NCBI GenBank assembly: GCA_963783945.1
Contig: CAWAPS010000007.1
Span: 186,001 to 250,000, forward strand
Source of the DNA: CAWAPS01 sp963783945
GTDB lineage: Bacteria; Actinomycetota; Acidimicrobiia; Acidimicrobiales; Palsa-688
Length of the DNA: 64,000 nucleotides
Direction of reading: 5' to 3'
The notes under the pieces are model-generated. The model had not been told where the DNA came from, made no database searches, and was given only the letters and a program-made list of their open reading frames with translations. The translations under genes were made by a program, and so were the position numbers. Shown in pieces: positions 1-10,827 of this stretch; position 1 is the stretch's first letter; each line of letters opens with the position of its first letter.

Positions 1-2686
1 CCGGGCGCAAGGCCCGCGAATGAAATCTGCCCGTCGAGGTCGGTGATGCCCGCGACGTTCACCCCGTTTCCAGTCAACTCGATTTGCGCACCGCTGACCA
101 CCGAGCCATCGACCGCCGAAGTGATTGTCCCGGAGATGCCGCCACCGATCGTAAGCGTCGCGTTCACACCTGAGGTCGTCTCGCCGGCCGCGACCGAGAC
201 TGAAGCGACGTCGGTCGTCACCAGGCCGTTGGCGATCGCCTCCACGTCGTAGGTCTCGGCGGTCAGCCCGCCGATGGAATAATCCCCGGACGGATTGGTA
301 GTGGTGGAGGAACCCGACGCATCGGCACCGGTAGCCGTGACGGTGGCACCGACGACCGGTCCATCCGGTCCGATGATCCGTCCAGAGATCGTGCCTGCGG
401 CGTTCGCGACCAGGTTGACCTGTGCCAGCATTGCCCCGGCCTGCAACGTCACGTCGCCTTCGGATGCCGGAGCGACCGAATCGCCGCCCGTCTCGACTTC
501 GTAGACGGCCGCGGGCAACGAGGTGACGCTGTAGAAGCCGTTCGAAATCAGTCAGGGCGGGGTAGAAAATGCCGTCGGCGCCGACCGCCGACACGGTCTC
601 GTCAACGACCGGGGCACCATCCGCGATGGAGACGGTCCCTGAGATGGTGCCGGCCTGAGATGCAATCAGTCGCACGCCGCTTGCCCCATCCGCACCCACC
701 ACGACCTGCGCCGACGTGAGATAGCCGTCGAGAGTCACGTTGATAGGTGCCGGGTTGAGCTTGAGGGATCGCAAACGATCCGTCCGTATTCGAGACCGCG
801 TACGTCGCAATCGATTTGGTGGGATCTTCGAGGTGGATGGTGACGTTTGGCAGAGGGTTGCTGGTGTTGTCGAGGAAGAGCGTCCCCGTGACTGCCGGGC
901 CGACGAGAGCTTCTGCTTCGCCGACTTCGAACTGATAGACGTCGCTCAGCGAGTAATTGAGACCTTCCGCGGGTGAAAGGAGGGTTGCGTCGTCCGCGAT
1001 CGTCTGCTGGTAGTCCGCCCAGCTCGAGCCCACGTCGGTTTGCAACCGTTTGAAGATGGGATCCCACTGAGCAGTGGTGTCTCCCGCAGGCTCAAGTGTG
1101 GACTCGAGCGCCGCCCAGTCGATTGGCGTGGTTGGGTATTGAGCAGCCGAGAGTTGTAGCGAATCGGGTCCGGGCACGGAACCGGTGCCGTACACGACGA
1201 TCTGTCCGGACTCGCCGGGTGCCAGGATGCCTGCGGGTCCGGTATCGGCGACCGCGACGAGATCGAGCTCGCTCGATGCATCGCTCATGTCCGACGAAAA
1301 GCTCAGTGAGTCGCCGGCCAGATCTTGCAAATACAACACGGGGGCAAGCAAGTCCGTATCCCCGGAGTTGGTATAGTCGACGTCGATGGTATAGACCCGG
1401 CCGACACGGACGCTGCTCGAGGTCACCAGACTCGTCACCAGTTGCCCTGGCGTGCCCGAGATGACGCGGAAGCTTCCAGGCAACGTCTGGGTCGCGCCGC
1501 CGCTATTGACTACCTCCACCGTCGCGGCACCAGCCGGTGTGCCCGCCAGATCGAAGGTCGCGGAGATTTGTCCGGGATTGCCGTAGTACGCGTTAACCGG
1601 CTGCATCGTCGTCCCGGCGCTGTCGATGAGTTCCGGCTGTGAGCTGGCGTTGAACTGAGCTCCGTCGATCGTAATCGTCACTTGACCCGCATTACTCCCC
1701 TGTGATGGGCTGACGCTCGTCAGCGAGAAGGCGGGCGTCGTGGCGGTCAGCGTGAAGCTCTCGCCGGAGGGGACGCTGGCGCCGTAGACCAGCACGTATT
1801 AAGTCCCTGCCTGCACGTTCTCCAGGGACACGGCCTGGTTCGCCGAGTTCACCTGAACGCTGCGCACGTCGAACGCCTGCCGCGTCGGGGCGTCGCCGAA
1901 GGCGACGTACAGCTCGTTGGTGTTGCCGCTGGCGCCCGTCAGGGCCACGTTGAGATTGCCGCCGGCGGTGGTCGCCACCTTGTACAGCTCGCTCGAACCC
2001 GTCGCCGCCAGCGATCCGTCAAGCGGTGTCCCGATGGAGAGCGCCGGCAGGTCCATCGCCACCGTGGCGCTTGCCGCCGCATTGTTGGCCAGGTTTGTCC
2101 CCTCGAAGATCTCATTCTCCGAGTTGCAGCGGACCAGGAAGTAAAAGTCGCCCGATGTTACGCCCGGTAGCGTGAAGGTGCCCGAGGCGTTGTAGCTCTG
2201 GCCCGGTCCCAGGTCGCCGGTGTACTGCACCTCGCCAAGCAGAATGGCTTCGGGAGTGAACACGGGGCTGGCCGACAAATAGATGGCATCGTGCCACGAG
2301 CCGGTCGCCGTGCCGGTGCCCACGCTCTGGACTGTCCAGTTGACCGTCGCCTGCTGATCCTCCAGCCCCGTCGCCGGCCCGGCGACGACCGTGGTGGCCA
2401 GGTCGATGTTCGACGTCGCGGTCTGCTCCACCCAGATCGCGCCGATGTCGACACCTGAGCCGTCGCCGCGCCCGGTGATATTGGGGTCCTGGAACCGCGG
2501 ATTGCCCAAAAAGTCTGTGGTCGGAGCGCCGGCGCCCATGCCTGCGTCTTCGGCCGGGGAGCCGTGGTGCAATTCGTACTCGCCATTCGCGAGAGCTTGT
2601 TCGTGGGCCCCGCTAATCACCAGGCTCCAAACCAGTCCCAAATTGGACACAATTCTCTTGCGGCGGCGGCTGAGGCTCGTGAACAC
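1..2686 (-). CDS. Secreted multidomain surface protein (beta-helix tail, CARDB, IPT/TIG, carboxypeptidase-regulatory repeats); interrupted, runs off left edge
   Basis: The N-terminus has a basic stretch and a hydrophobic signal-like segment ending near ALANG. It passes directly into the tail of a parallel beta-helix domain (GSPAEDAG, GNPRFQ, VDIGAIW). A CARDB-like region, a peptidase-type C-terminal domain, an IPT/TIG-like domain and, toward the left edge, several carboxypeptidase-regulatory units (GTISGRI, GGISGTI) follow. The reading is broken by an in-frame TAA at 1799-1801, where YVLVYG resumes immediately in the same frame, and by frameshifts near 750 and 550. Coding continues to base 1, so the C-terminus lies outside the window. 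Probably cell-surface or secreted; no enzymatic motif was seen. Domain names are from pattern recognition. Whether the stop and shifts are real or sequence errors cannot be decided here. Confidence 0.7.
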
Positions 2687-2854
2687 GAATTGCGATCGAG
2701 GCTCAGGAGGGCTGCGCAGGTCGCGCTTATCGCTGCAAATATTTGCAACGAAAGGACATCGGTTTTGTGCAGCCGATCGATCGTCCGTTCGACGGCATCG
2801 GCCAGTGTCATAGCTTCATCGCTGGCAGTACGGGCTCGGCGCTGGAGTCGGATC

Positions 2855-3833
2855 CTACGAGCTTGCCGGGAAATCTCGATCCAATCGAGATTGGAGTGCG
2901 CGGCTGTTCGTTTTCTTGACCATCTGCGCGAGCCGTTCGCACAGCTTTTGATCGTAACGGTGGAATTTGAGCGCAGTCATGGCGGAAAGCGCCGACGCTT
3001 CCGAATCCGACGCAACCAATTCGAGCAGAAAGTCAATGGCCGCGGGCAGCCGCATCATCGAAATCGCCAGCAGAATCTGGTCCCAAAGCGCCTGCTGATA
3101 GGATCTCTGCCAGCATGCTTTGAGCGCCTCAGTGCGCCGGGCAATTTCGTCTTGCCCAGCGCCAGTGCGGCCGCTTCGCACCGGTCGGCGCAAGCGGATT
3201 CAGGAATTCACTCACGAAATCGAGGTTTGCCTCGGGCGCAATCGTCATCAGGCCCGAAAGGCACTCGGAGAGCACGTCGGCTTCGTCATCGCCCAGACGG
3301 GCTTTCAAGCGGAGCACCAGGGCCGCGGCTTCGGTGCCGACGTACGCCGGCGCCTGCGCCGCCGCGATCCGAACGTCCTTCTCGGTGTCGGTCAATGCGT
3401 CGACGAGCAGGCAGTGGTAGTCTGACCCGCCGATCCGGGCGAGTGCAAAGAGAGCTGCGCTGCGCAACGGCGCCGCAGTGTCGACCGGTGGGCCAAAGCT
3501 CGGCTCGAACTGGATGTGACGGGCAGCCTTCTCGAAGACGTCTCGCTTGAAGTGTTCGATCTTATCGAGCGCCTGGACGATGGCGATCTTCGCGCGGCAC
3601 AGCTTGTCGTTCTTGACGGGATCGACGAGAAAGCGATCAAACGCGGCTTCGATGTCGCCGGCAAGCTCGAGAAACGCTCGCTCGCCGGCGAGCGTCGCCG
3701 CCGCGGCCACGATCAGGTTTGAGCGGTCGCCGAGAAACCGGCGCAGCTCCATCTCGTCGGTGGCGCTGGGAGGCTGATCGCGGATCGCGCGAATCGCAGC
3801 CAGCTTCTCTTCGAAGGATAAACGCCGCGCCAT
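2855..3833 (-). CDS. HEAT-repeat protein (frameshifted near 3190)
   Basis: A soluble alpha-helical repeat protein. It starts at an ATG giving MARRLSFEEKLAAIRAI and shows HEAT-like helical pairs such as APLRSAALFALARIGG and DVRIAAAQAPAYVG. The frame changes near 3130-3200: an EAAALALGKT piece and the closing stretch ALWDQILLAISMMRLPAA lie in other frames, so at least one indel, probably two, separates them. It ends about 170 bases before the surface-protein gene on the same strand. HEAT proteins act as scaffolds or binding platforms; no specific partner can be named. An earlier in-frame start exists at 3908, but the chosen ATG matches a normal soluble N-terminus. Confidence 0.7.
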
Positions 3834-3904
3834 GGTTTGCTCCGGGACAGGATCGAGCATACCGATCCGATGTCGGTAAGTCACCTTTCCCGGCGCGATC
3901 GTCG

Positions 3905-6900
3905 TCACTGCCTCTTTTCAAGCTCGAGCCGGATCACGGCGTCGACGGAATTTGCACTCGCGGTCACGCGGCCGATCCGCCGCGGCGGCGTTGCCAGGCC
4001 GGTCAGCGAAAGTTTCCCTGGGAAATGGGCCCGAATCGGAACGTGCCGTCCTTGGCTGTGGTCGTGGTTCGAGTGAGCTCGAGCGCCTCGATCTCCTGCC
4101 CGCGTTCGTCGATGGGTTTGGCCCAGCCCACGGCGGCGCCCTCGACAGGCGAGCCGTCTGGTCCGATCACGCGGCCGCTGATGTATGAGCTTGGTCCCAC
4201 GACGAATTGACTTTCCGCGGGCCGATTTGCGGATGCCACGATCGTGCCGTGGACCGGTGCCTGGCGCAATGGCTGGACGACCACTGTCCACCGGCCCGGA
4301 CTGACGTTTCCGAACCGGAACCGACCGTCGCGGTTTGTGCGCATGCGCGTCTGGCAACCCGCGGCTCGACGGCGATCGAATCTGAACGTCGGCACCGGAA
4401 ATGGATCGGCCGGATTCGTCAACGACGACACCCGAAACCGAACAACCGGCCGCCAGCTTGAGCGTCATTGATTCGGCGGCAGACAAGAAGTCGCCACGGG
4501 AGGTGACCGTCTGGAACTCATGATGCCGAACTTCCCACCAGCTTATGCGCAGACCGCGCGGTATGCCTCGCATGACGAAACGACCGTCCGCGCTGGTGTT
4601 CACCTCGATCGGGACGGCGATGGCGGGTCCTGGACCAGCACGCCCGGCGTTCGGCATGCGGAACTCGGCGTGATCGACCATGGCCCAGACCGTCGCCCCT
4701 TTGACCGGTCGGCCGTCTGGTCCGACCACCAAGCCACCGATCAGCTCCTCCCTGCCAAGCGAGATCCGCACGTCAGCCTGCTTGGCCGTGCCAGCGAGTG
4801 CGGGATACTCGCACAGGGCAAATCCTTCTGCCTCGACCCAGATCATCCCCTTCGCCTGAGGAGCCCTCGTCTCGAGTTGAAACTTGCCCGCGGCGTCGGT
4901 TCGCGCGCAATCCGTCGGACGAGTAGACAATGGCGCCTGCGACCGGCTTGCCCGTCTCCTCTTCAATGACGGTTCCACGCACAGTGATCGCGGCTCTTTC
5001 CCTGTCGGCGCGCCAACGGGTGATCTTGGACCGGACGGCTTCATCGTACCAGCCGGCGCCATACCCAAGCGCCCCTTGGAAGACTGTCAGCGAGTCGGCG
5101 GGCTTACCGGTCAGGCTGCGAGCAATCTCGTCGATCGAACTGATCATCTCCTGTTCGCCAAGGGCTTCCCGCATCTCGTTGATGTTCGCGCGCCCCTGGA
5201 ATTGCGGGCGGGTAAGAAGCCAAGCCTGATCGACCATTTCGGGAGTGACGGGACCTCGGCCGATTTCTCGTAGGACGGCCTCGCATACGGACCGGGTCGG
5301 TGCCACTGGCTGATATGCGGCCGCGCCAGGAAGCGGGGTGATTTGAGCACGTTCTGCTGCTTTCACATTTTTCTTGCGCAGGACAACGTCATCCATCTCA
5401 ATCGGATCAGGCCCGCGCACCACTGCGTGCTCGACATTTACATATCCCGAACGATCCACGGAATCTTCATCAATCGGAACGACCACTTGGACGTACGCTC
5501 CGACCGGGATGCCACGGAACTCGTAGCGCCCGTCCGCGTCGGTCGCCATACGCAGGTGAAAGCGACTGGCTATCTGGAAATCCGGGCCGGAATCAACGAG
5601 AAGCTGGATGCGCCGGCCAAGAACCCCTCGGCCGTTCGAGTCAAGCACTCTGCCCGATATTCGCGAGGCGGGCGCGGCGTAGGCTTTCACTTGCTTTGTG
5701 TCGGGGCCGATGCGCGTGAAACCCGCGACTGCCCTGTCAGGTTCGCGGACAAGGATCGTTCGCGATCCTCCACGCGCGAGCTTCAGCTCGAATTGCCCTT
5801 GGGCATTGGCGATCGCTTTGCCGTCGAAGCCGTTGCTGCCAATGGGCGCGACTTCGATCAATGCGCCGGGAATGGGCCGCTCGCCCGTTGGCGTCTTCTC
5901 GATCGCCGTTCCCGTGATTGACTCTCGCTCCAGCGACTCGCTGACGCGAAGATCGCGCACGATCTCAGCCTGGGCCTCAACAATCTGCTCGTCTGCGCCG
6001 TCTCCGCCGATGATCCGATATCGGCCCGGCCCGACACGGAATCGATACCGGCCGAGATCGTCGGTGGTGATCCACCGAGGCAAGCTGCAATCGCCCTGCC
6101 CCGCCAAGGGCGCCTTGAACGCCGGCGGGAGATCAGGACCCTGCTCGACCAGTGTGATCGTCGCGCCCTGCACCGGCGGCCCGCCCGCGCCTTTGGTAAC
6201 CACGCCGTGGATGAGCGTGCCGGCGACGAGTGTAAGGTCCAGACCAGTCTGTGGCTTTCCTTCCCGGACGATCACCCCGGAAAGTGTCCTGGCCGCCCAG
6301 CGCTCGTCGAGCACGGCGATCATGTACGATTGCTCCGGATAGACGTCGAGTGCATATGAGCCATCTTCCGCAGTTCGCGTGTGCATCCGGCAATAATGAT
6401 TGGTTGCGGCGTGGCCTTCGGCGCGGATCAGTATTCCCGCCGCCGTCCGTCCGTCCGCGTGTCGCACAATACCCGCGATGCGCGTGCTGCGCAGCAATCG
6501 TGCCTCGAGGACCTTTCCGTCATCGCCTGAGCGATAAATCGGCGACTCCGGACACGAGTACTCTCGCGGAAAGATCAAGAATGGGACGTCTTCTTCCAAG
6601 ACCGGCGAGAGCCAGTCAAACGTCGCTTCGCCGGAATTATCCGTGCGTGCGAACATCCCCGGGCGCCTCCGATGTTGGCCTGATACGCGCTTTGCCGGCT
6701 TCGCGATCGTCCAGGGCGCGAAATCGACTCCGGGCACTGGCCGGCCCGCGGTATCCACGGCCTTGATGCGCACCGAGCCGCACCGTCGAGTATCAGTGTC
6801 ACATCCGGCGGCAACGGCCCGATCTTGCCGGCGCCATTGGAGCGATCATTCACGAAGTAGTCGAACCCCACGCCCCCTTTTTGTGCAACGAGCCAGCGCA

Positions 6901-8581
6901 CCTGAGCGTCGGCCGGAACGCGCAGCAAGGCGTCACCTGCCTGATCAGTCGTCGTCTCGCCGTCGTAGTCGAAACCCACGGCGGCCACCTTTGCCCCGAT
7001 GACCGGCTGAGCTTTGGAATCGCGAACATGCACTTTCGTGACACGGCTCTGCTTGAGCACGATTCGAACCGGCTGCGCGAGGTCGGAACTATTCTTCGGC
7101 TCGACGTGCGTGCCCAGCCCCATAAGCCGGCCCTCATCCGCGGAGGCGGCGATGTCTTCCTCGAGAAACATCAAACCTCCCAGAGCCAGCCGGAATGAGC
7201 CGTGCGGCGACGTCGTCGCGGGCTCGATCATCTTCTCCCAGCGCACCGGGAATACCCTGGCGTTTGCCACCGGCTGGCCTTTCTCATCCACAACGATGCC
7301 TCGAACAGCACGTTCCGGAGCCTTCGCCGAAGCCGTTTTGTCGGAAATCTCTCTCGCTTGCGGCCTGGCCGAGATCGGTCGGGCCGCACCGATCAGTATG
7401 CAAATCGACGCCAGTCCGAGTGCCAGCAAAGCGGCCGGCCATGGTTTGACTGCCGTCACCGCGTTCCTTCCTGGATCCAGGATTCCCGAGATGCGATCGC
7501 GGAGCGTCCAGCGCCCTTCGGCCAGCGCAAGCCCCACGCTCTGCGCCTTCGCGGCAAAGAGGCCCTCAGATAACCGGAGCAGTGTGCGCGCGTATTCGCA
7601 GGGATCACCAACGCGGAGCACGAAATTGTCGCAAACTTCTTCGCGAGACCGCGCCAGTCGCAGGTTGAGCCAATGAACAAGCGGATGCGGCCAGTACACC
7701 ACGGCCGCAATCCGCTGCAAGAGCGCGACCAGCGGGTCCCGGCGAAGGACGTGTGCCATTTCGTGAACCAGCACATCCCGAAGCTGGTTTGGTGCCAGCG
7801 ATGTGGCGAGCGTGCGGGGCAGCACGATTCCCCCGCGGAAGATGCCGATGGCAACCGGCCCGGAAACGTGCCCAGAAGTGTAGACATCCGGAAGCTGGAG
7901 AAGCCCGAGCGCCTGACGAACCTCGCTGAACACAGCCTCGTGGTTGTGAGCGTCGAGTGTCTCAAGTGAACGACGGAGCCGGCTGAGCCTTCGCCAGGCG
8001 AGCAAGAGCCGCACCGAACCGATCGCGACGCCGACCGCCCACAACAGCACCAGACCACCGAGCGCAACCTGCCGCATGTCGGTTGCAACGCCGCGCTGTG
8101 CAGCCGTCGCCGGCGATTTGGGGAACGCAGGCAGCCGCTCCATGGCCATGGCTTCAATTGCAGGCGTTGACGCGGGAATGGAGCTCGACAGGTCGATTGG
8201 TTTCTCGGCCGGTTCTGTCGTGCCCGGCGCGGGTGCTTCGTGTACGTAGGCTGCAACCTCCCACGCTGGACTTGCCGAAGCATCCGGTTGCAGATCCCCG
8301 ACAGTAGCGACATTATTCTCCGTTGCGGAAACCGAGCTCTGCGCCCAGGGAATCATCTCGAGGGCAATCCCGAAGCGATCGAGGACGACGGCGAATGCCG
8401 GGCTCAGTAGCACGCACGCGAGGCAGCAAAGCCAGAGACGATGTCGCACCGCCGCCCTCCGCTTGAGGACTGTCGCCGACAGGACGGCCGCAACCAGAAT
8501 CACCCCTGTGACCTGGGCAATTACCTGAAGCGCCAGCCGGCCGAAGTAAGATCCGGGCGCAAACTGTTCAATCCAGTTCAT
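3905..8581 (-). CDS. M56 (BlaR1-type) membrane metallopeptidase fused to a long series of carboxypeptidase-regulatory domains; frameshifted
   Basis: The first ~400 residues are a BlaR1/MecR1-type M56 peptidase: several hydrophobic segments, the zinc motif HEMAH (7752-7766 region), and SREEVCDNF supplying the third ligand. After a further membrane segment the protein continues as many carboxypeptidase-regulatory-like beta-sandwich units (for example GIVVDEKGQPVANARVF, GTVIEEETGKPVAGAIVY, GRVIGPDGSPVEGAAVGW). Frame changes occur near 6780, 4900, 4400 and 4030, so the ~1550-residue protein is reconstructed. Its ATG at 8581 overlaps the stop of the blaI-like gene by ATGA, which implies translational coupling. 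By analogy with BlaR1 it senses an extracellular signal and triggers cleavage of the repressor. The repeat tail replaces the usual penicillin-binding sensor, so the ligand is unknown. Confidence 0.8.
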
Positions 8582-8979
8582 GGCCTTCGCCTCCCTCGTT
8601 TTTCGGCCTGATCGATCATCGCGCGAATGCGTGCTGCCTCTTCCTTCGAGACGCCCCGGTCTTGCAACAGAGCGACCAGGAGGCCCTCGGCCGATCCGCC
8701 AAAGGCTGTCTGGACCAGCCGGCTGAGTATCGTTCCGAGCGTGGCTTCACGTGGGACCGCAGCCCGGTACCGATGCGCATGCTCGACCGAATCTCGCTCG
8801 AGCCAGCCTTTCTCCTCCAGCCGCGTGAGCATCGTCAGAACGGTGTTTCGAGCAACTTTCCGATCTTCGGAAAGTGCCTTCCACACATCTGCGACCGTCA
8901 CCTCGCCGCGGTCCCAGACGACGTTCATGATCTCGAGCTGCGCCTCCGAGAGCGGGGGCAGCCCATGCGGGGCGTCCAT
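8578..8979 (-). CDS. BlaI/MecI/CopY-family transcriptional repressor
   Basis: A winged-helix repressor of about 133 residues. It contains LSEAQLEIMNVVWDRGEVT, then VADVWKAL and RNTVLTMLTRLEEKGWL, the family's classic recognition-helix region, and a helical C-terminal dimerisation part ending KRGRRRP. The chosen ATG (MDAPHGLPPLSEAQ) is downstream of a longer frame, because the extension would run into the palindromic operator at 9000-9039. The partner M56 peptidase overlaps its stop codon. In this family the peptidase inactivates the repressor and derepresses the operon. The gene is intact, unlike its neighbours. Confidence 0.9.
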   Translation of the reverse strand: MDAPHGLPPLSEAQLEIMNVVWDRGEVTVADVWKALSEDRKVARNTVLTMLTRLEEKGWLERDSVEHAHRYRAAVPREATLGTILSRLVQTAFGGSAEGLLVALLQDRGVSKEEAARIRAMIDQAEKRGRRRP

Positions 8980-8999
8980 GACGTGATCCTCCAGACAAA

Positions 9000-9039
9000 T
9001 ACCTACGACTGTCGGTAACAATACCGACAGTCGTAGGTA
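9000..9039. promoter_or_regulatory. Perfect 18-bp inverted repeat, probable BlaI-type operator
   Basis: Arm TACCTACGACTGTCGGTA (9000-9017) and its exact reverse complement (9022-9039) are separated by ACAA. Each arm is itself close to a TACGAC/GTCGTA dyad, so the site could hold two repressor dimers. It lies about 20 bases upstream of the blaI-like start, where an autoregulatory operator is expected. The symmetry is directly visible; the binding protein is inferred from position. Confidence 0.8.
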
Positions 9040-9055
9040 ATTGCAAGAGAATTGA

Positions 9056-9842
9056 TTATTCGAAGAATCGGGTGGTGAGCGACAGGCCGCCGTCGCAGAC
9101 CAGGATTGCCCCGTTCACATTGGCGGCCGCGTCGCTGAGCAGGAACAAGGCCGCGTTGACGATGTCGCCGATCGCGCCCAGCTTTCGCGTCGGGATGACC
9201 TGGCGCATTTTTTCGGCAGCCTCGCCGGGCAAGAGCCTGCGCACGCCTTCAGTGTCTCCGATCGGGCCGGGGGCGATGGCGTTCACTCGGATGTTTTGAG
9301 GGCCCCACTCGACGGCCAGCGTGCGAGTGAGCGCGTCGACGGCCGCCTTGGCGGCGGCGACGTGCCGCCTGGCCCGGTGTGCCGCCGTAATGCAACGTGG
9401 CGCTGATGTTCAGGATTCCTCCGCCATGCGCGCCGAGCCAGGCGTCATACGCGGCCCGCGAGACATTCCACGTGCCCTTGGCGTCAATGTCGATCACCGT
9501 GCCGAAGCCGTTGGGGCTCAGCTTCGCGGATGGGCAAAAGAAATTGCCGGCAGCGTTATTGATCACGAGATCGAGCGAGCCCAGCTCCTGCACCACGCGA
9601 GTCACGGCCGCGCCGACCGCTTCCGGCTGTCGAACGTCGGTGACGATCGTCAAGCATCGTTGTTTTGTCGATTCCCGGATCTGCCTCGCGGCGACCTGAA
9701 GGTTTTCTTCATTCCGGCTGGCAAGCGCCACGGATGCGCCATGATGTGCCAGCGCCGTCGCGATGCCCAGGCCGATTCCCGTCGCCCCGCCGGTGACCAG
9801 GGCAACTTTTCCCGAAAACAGATTGTCACGAAAAACACTCAT
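9056..9842 (-). CDS. SDR oxidoreductase, 2,4-dienoyl-CoA reductase (DECR2)-like; frameshifted near 9370
   Basis: A Rossmann-fold short-chain dehydrogenase. It shows the cofactor motif TGGATGIGLGIA, NNAAGNF, the strand IDIDAKGTWNVSR and, after the frame break, AAAKAAVDALTRTLAVEWGP and NAIAPGPIGDTEG, which together match 2,4-dienoyl-CoA reductases rather than FabG. One extra G at about 9370 (GCGGCAC where the conserved reading needs GCGCAC) accounts for the shift. The start codon overlaps the stop of the radical SAM gene (ATGA), so the two are probably co-translated. A role in unsaturated fatty acyl-CoA reduction is inferred from family only. Confidence 0.8.
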
Positions 9843-10787
9843 GTAATCCCGCTTTCCAATAGCACTCGAGGTTCATTCGTCTGATTGAATCGGTCGAAGG
9901 CGGCCATCGCGCGTTTCAATGCGAGATGTCGCTCATCCTGCTCGCAGTCGTGGCCTTCATCCTGCCATCCGATGAAGACGTTCGTCTGCGCCCCCATCGA
10001 TTTCACCAGGTCGCGCGATGGCCGAAGCCGCGGCAACCGTTGTTTCGACCGAGCAGCGCCCGTGGTCCGGGAAAATCGCCTGCCCGCGCGCTCCACTATA
10101 GTACGGGTGCAGATTCAGGTCGACGCGCACGCCGTGCTCGGACCCCGCTCGCAATGCGAAGGCTGCCGTTTCTGCGGCATCGACCACGACTGTCTCACGC
10201 GTGGTTCCGGGACTGCCGATGACGATGTTCACATCCAGCCCAATGCGGTTGGCCTCGTATTCAGATGCAAGCTCGCCGAGATCGCGGAAGACGCGGATAA
10301 TCTTCTCGCGCGGCATCCCCTTTCGCAGGATTTCATCGCGAATTCGATCGTCCGATGACTCGATTCCCAGAATTGGTCGCACCGCGATCCGCTCACCTGC
10401 AACATCCAGAATCGGTCGAAGACGCTCGCGCTTGATAAAGGCCTCGCGTGAGTCAAGTGAAAGGACGCGGCCGGCCGGCAAGGATCGCGCGAAGGCGACG
10501 ATCTCGTCCAGAAAGTCCGGCGGCATTTCCCCGGGGTTCAGCACGGAGCCGGAATTGTAGATGACCAGGTGGCTTACCGAGCCCAGGATCGCTCGATAAT
10601 AGCCGGCGAACCACGCCAGTCGACCGCGGTTCGACCCGAGATCGAACGCTGCTCCCTCCCCAGCCCCGATGTCGCAGTGCAAGCACCGGCTGCCGACATA
10701 GTATGGGCACATTCCGCCCCGCGCGTGATTTCCGAAAACGAGCGCCAGCCGCAGGCCATATCGATCTCGCACCGGCTCGAAGCGCAT
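9839..10787 (-). CDS. Radical SAM protein with Elp3-like spacing of cluster cysteines; frameshifted near 10010
   Basis: Cysteines in MCPYYVGSRCLHCDIG fit a radical SAM 4Fe-4S site with a long first spacer, as in Elp3-like or TIGR01210-type enzymes, rather than the common CX3CX2C. Later blocks LSLDSREAFI, LGIESSDDRIRDEIL and VNIVIGSPGTT are typical of radical SAM TIM-barrel strands. The last ~60 residues (KSMGAQTNVFIGWQDEG) lie in another frame. The start is taken at the ATG giving MRFEPVRDRYG; the frame extends upstream into the carbamoyltransferase end, so an earlier non-ATG start is possible. It sits between a carbamoyltransferase and an SDR on the same strand, suggesting a shared biosynthetic pathway of unknown product. 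Confidence 0.75.
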
Positions 10788-10827
10788 CGCTTCGGGCGGC
10801 TCGATCTGGACCCTCGATGCCGAGACG

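Noticed and set aside
1796..1804. Programmed stop-codon readthrough
   Set aside because: The stop is TAA with no stimulatory structure visible, and the gene has additional frameshifts downstream.
2564..3550. 328-codon plus-strand open frame
   Set aside because: Antisense of the surface-protein start and the HEAT-repeat gene; extreme Arg content.
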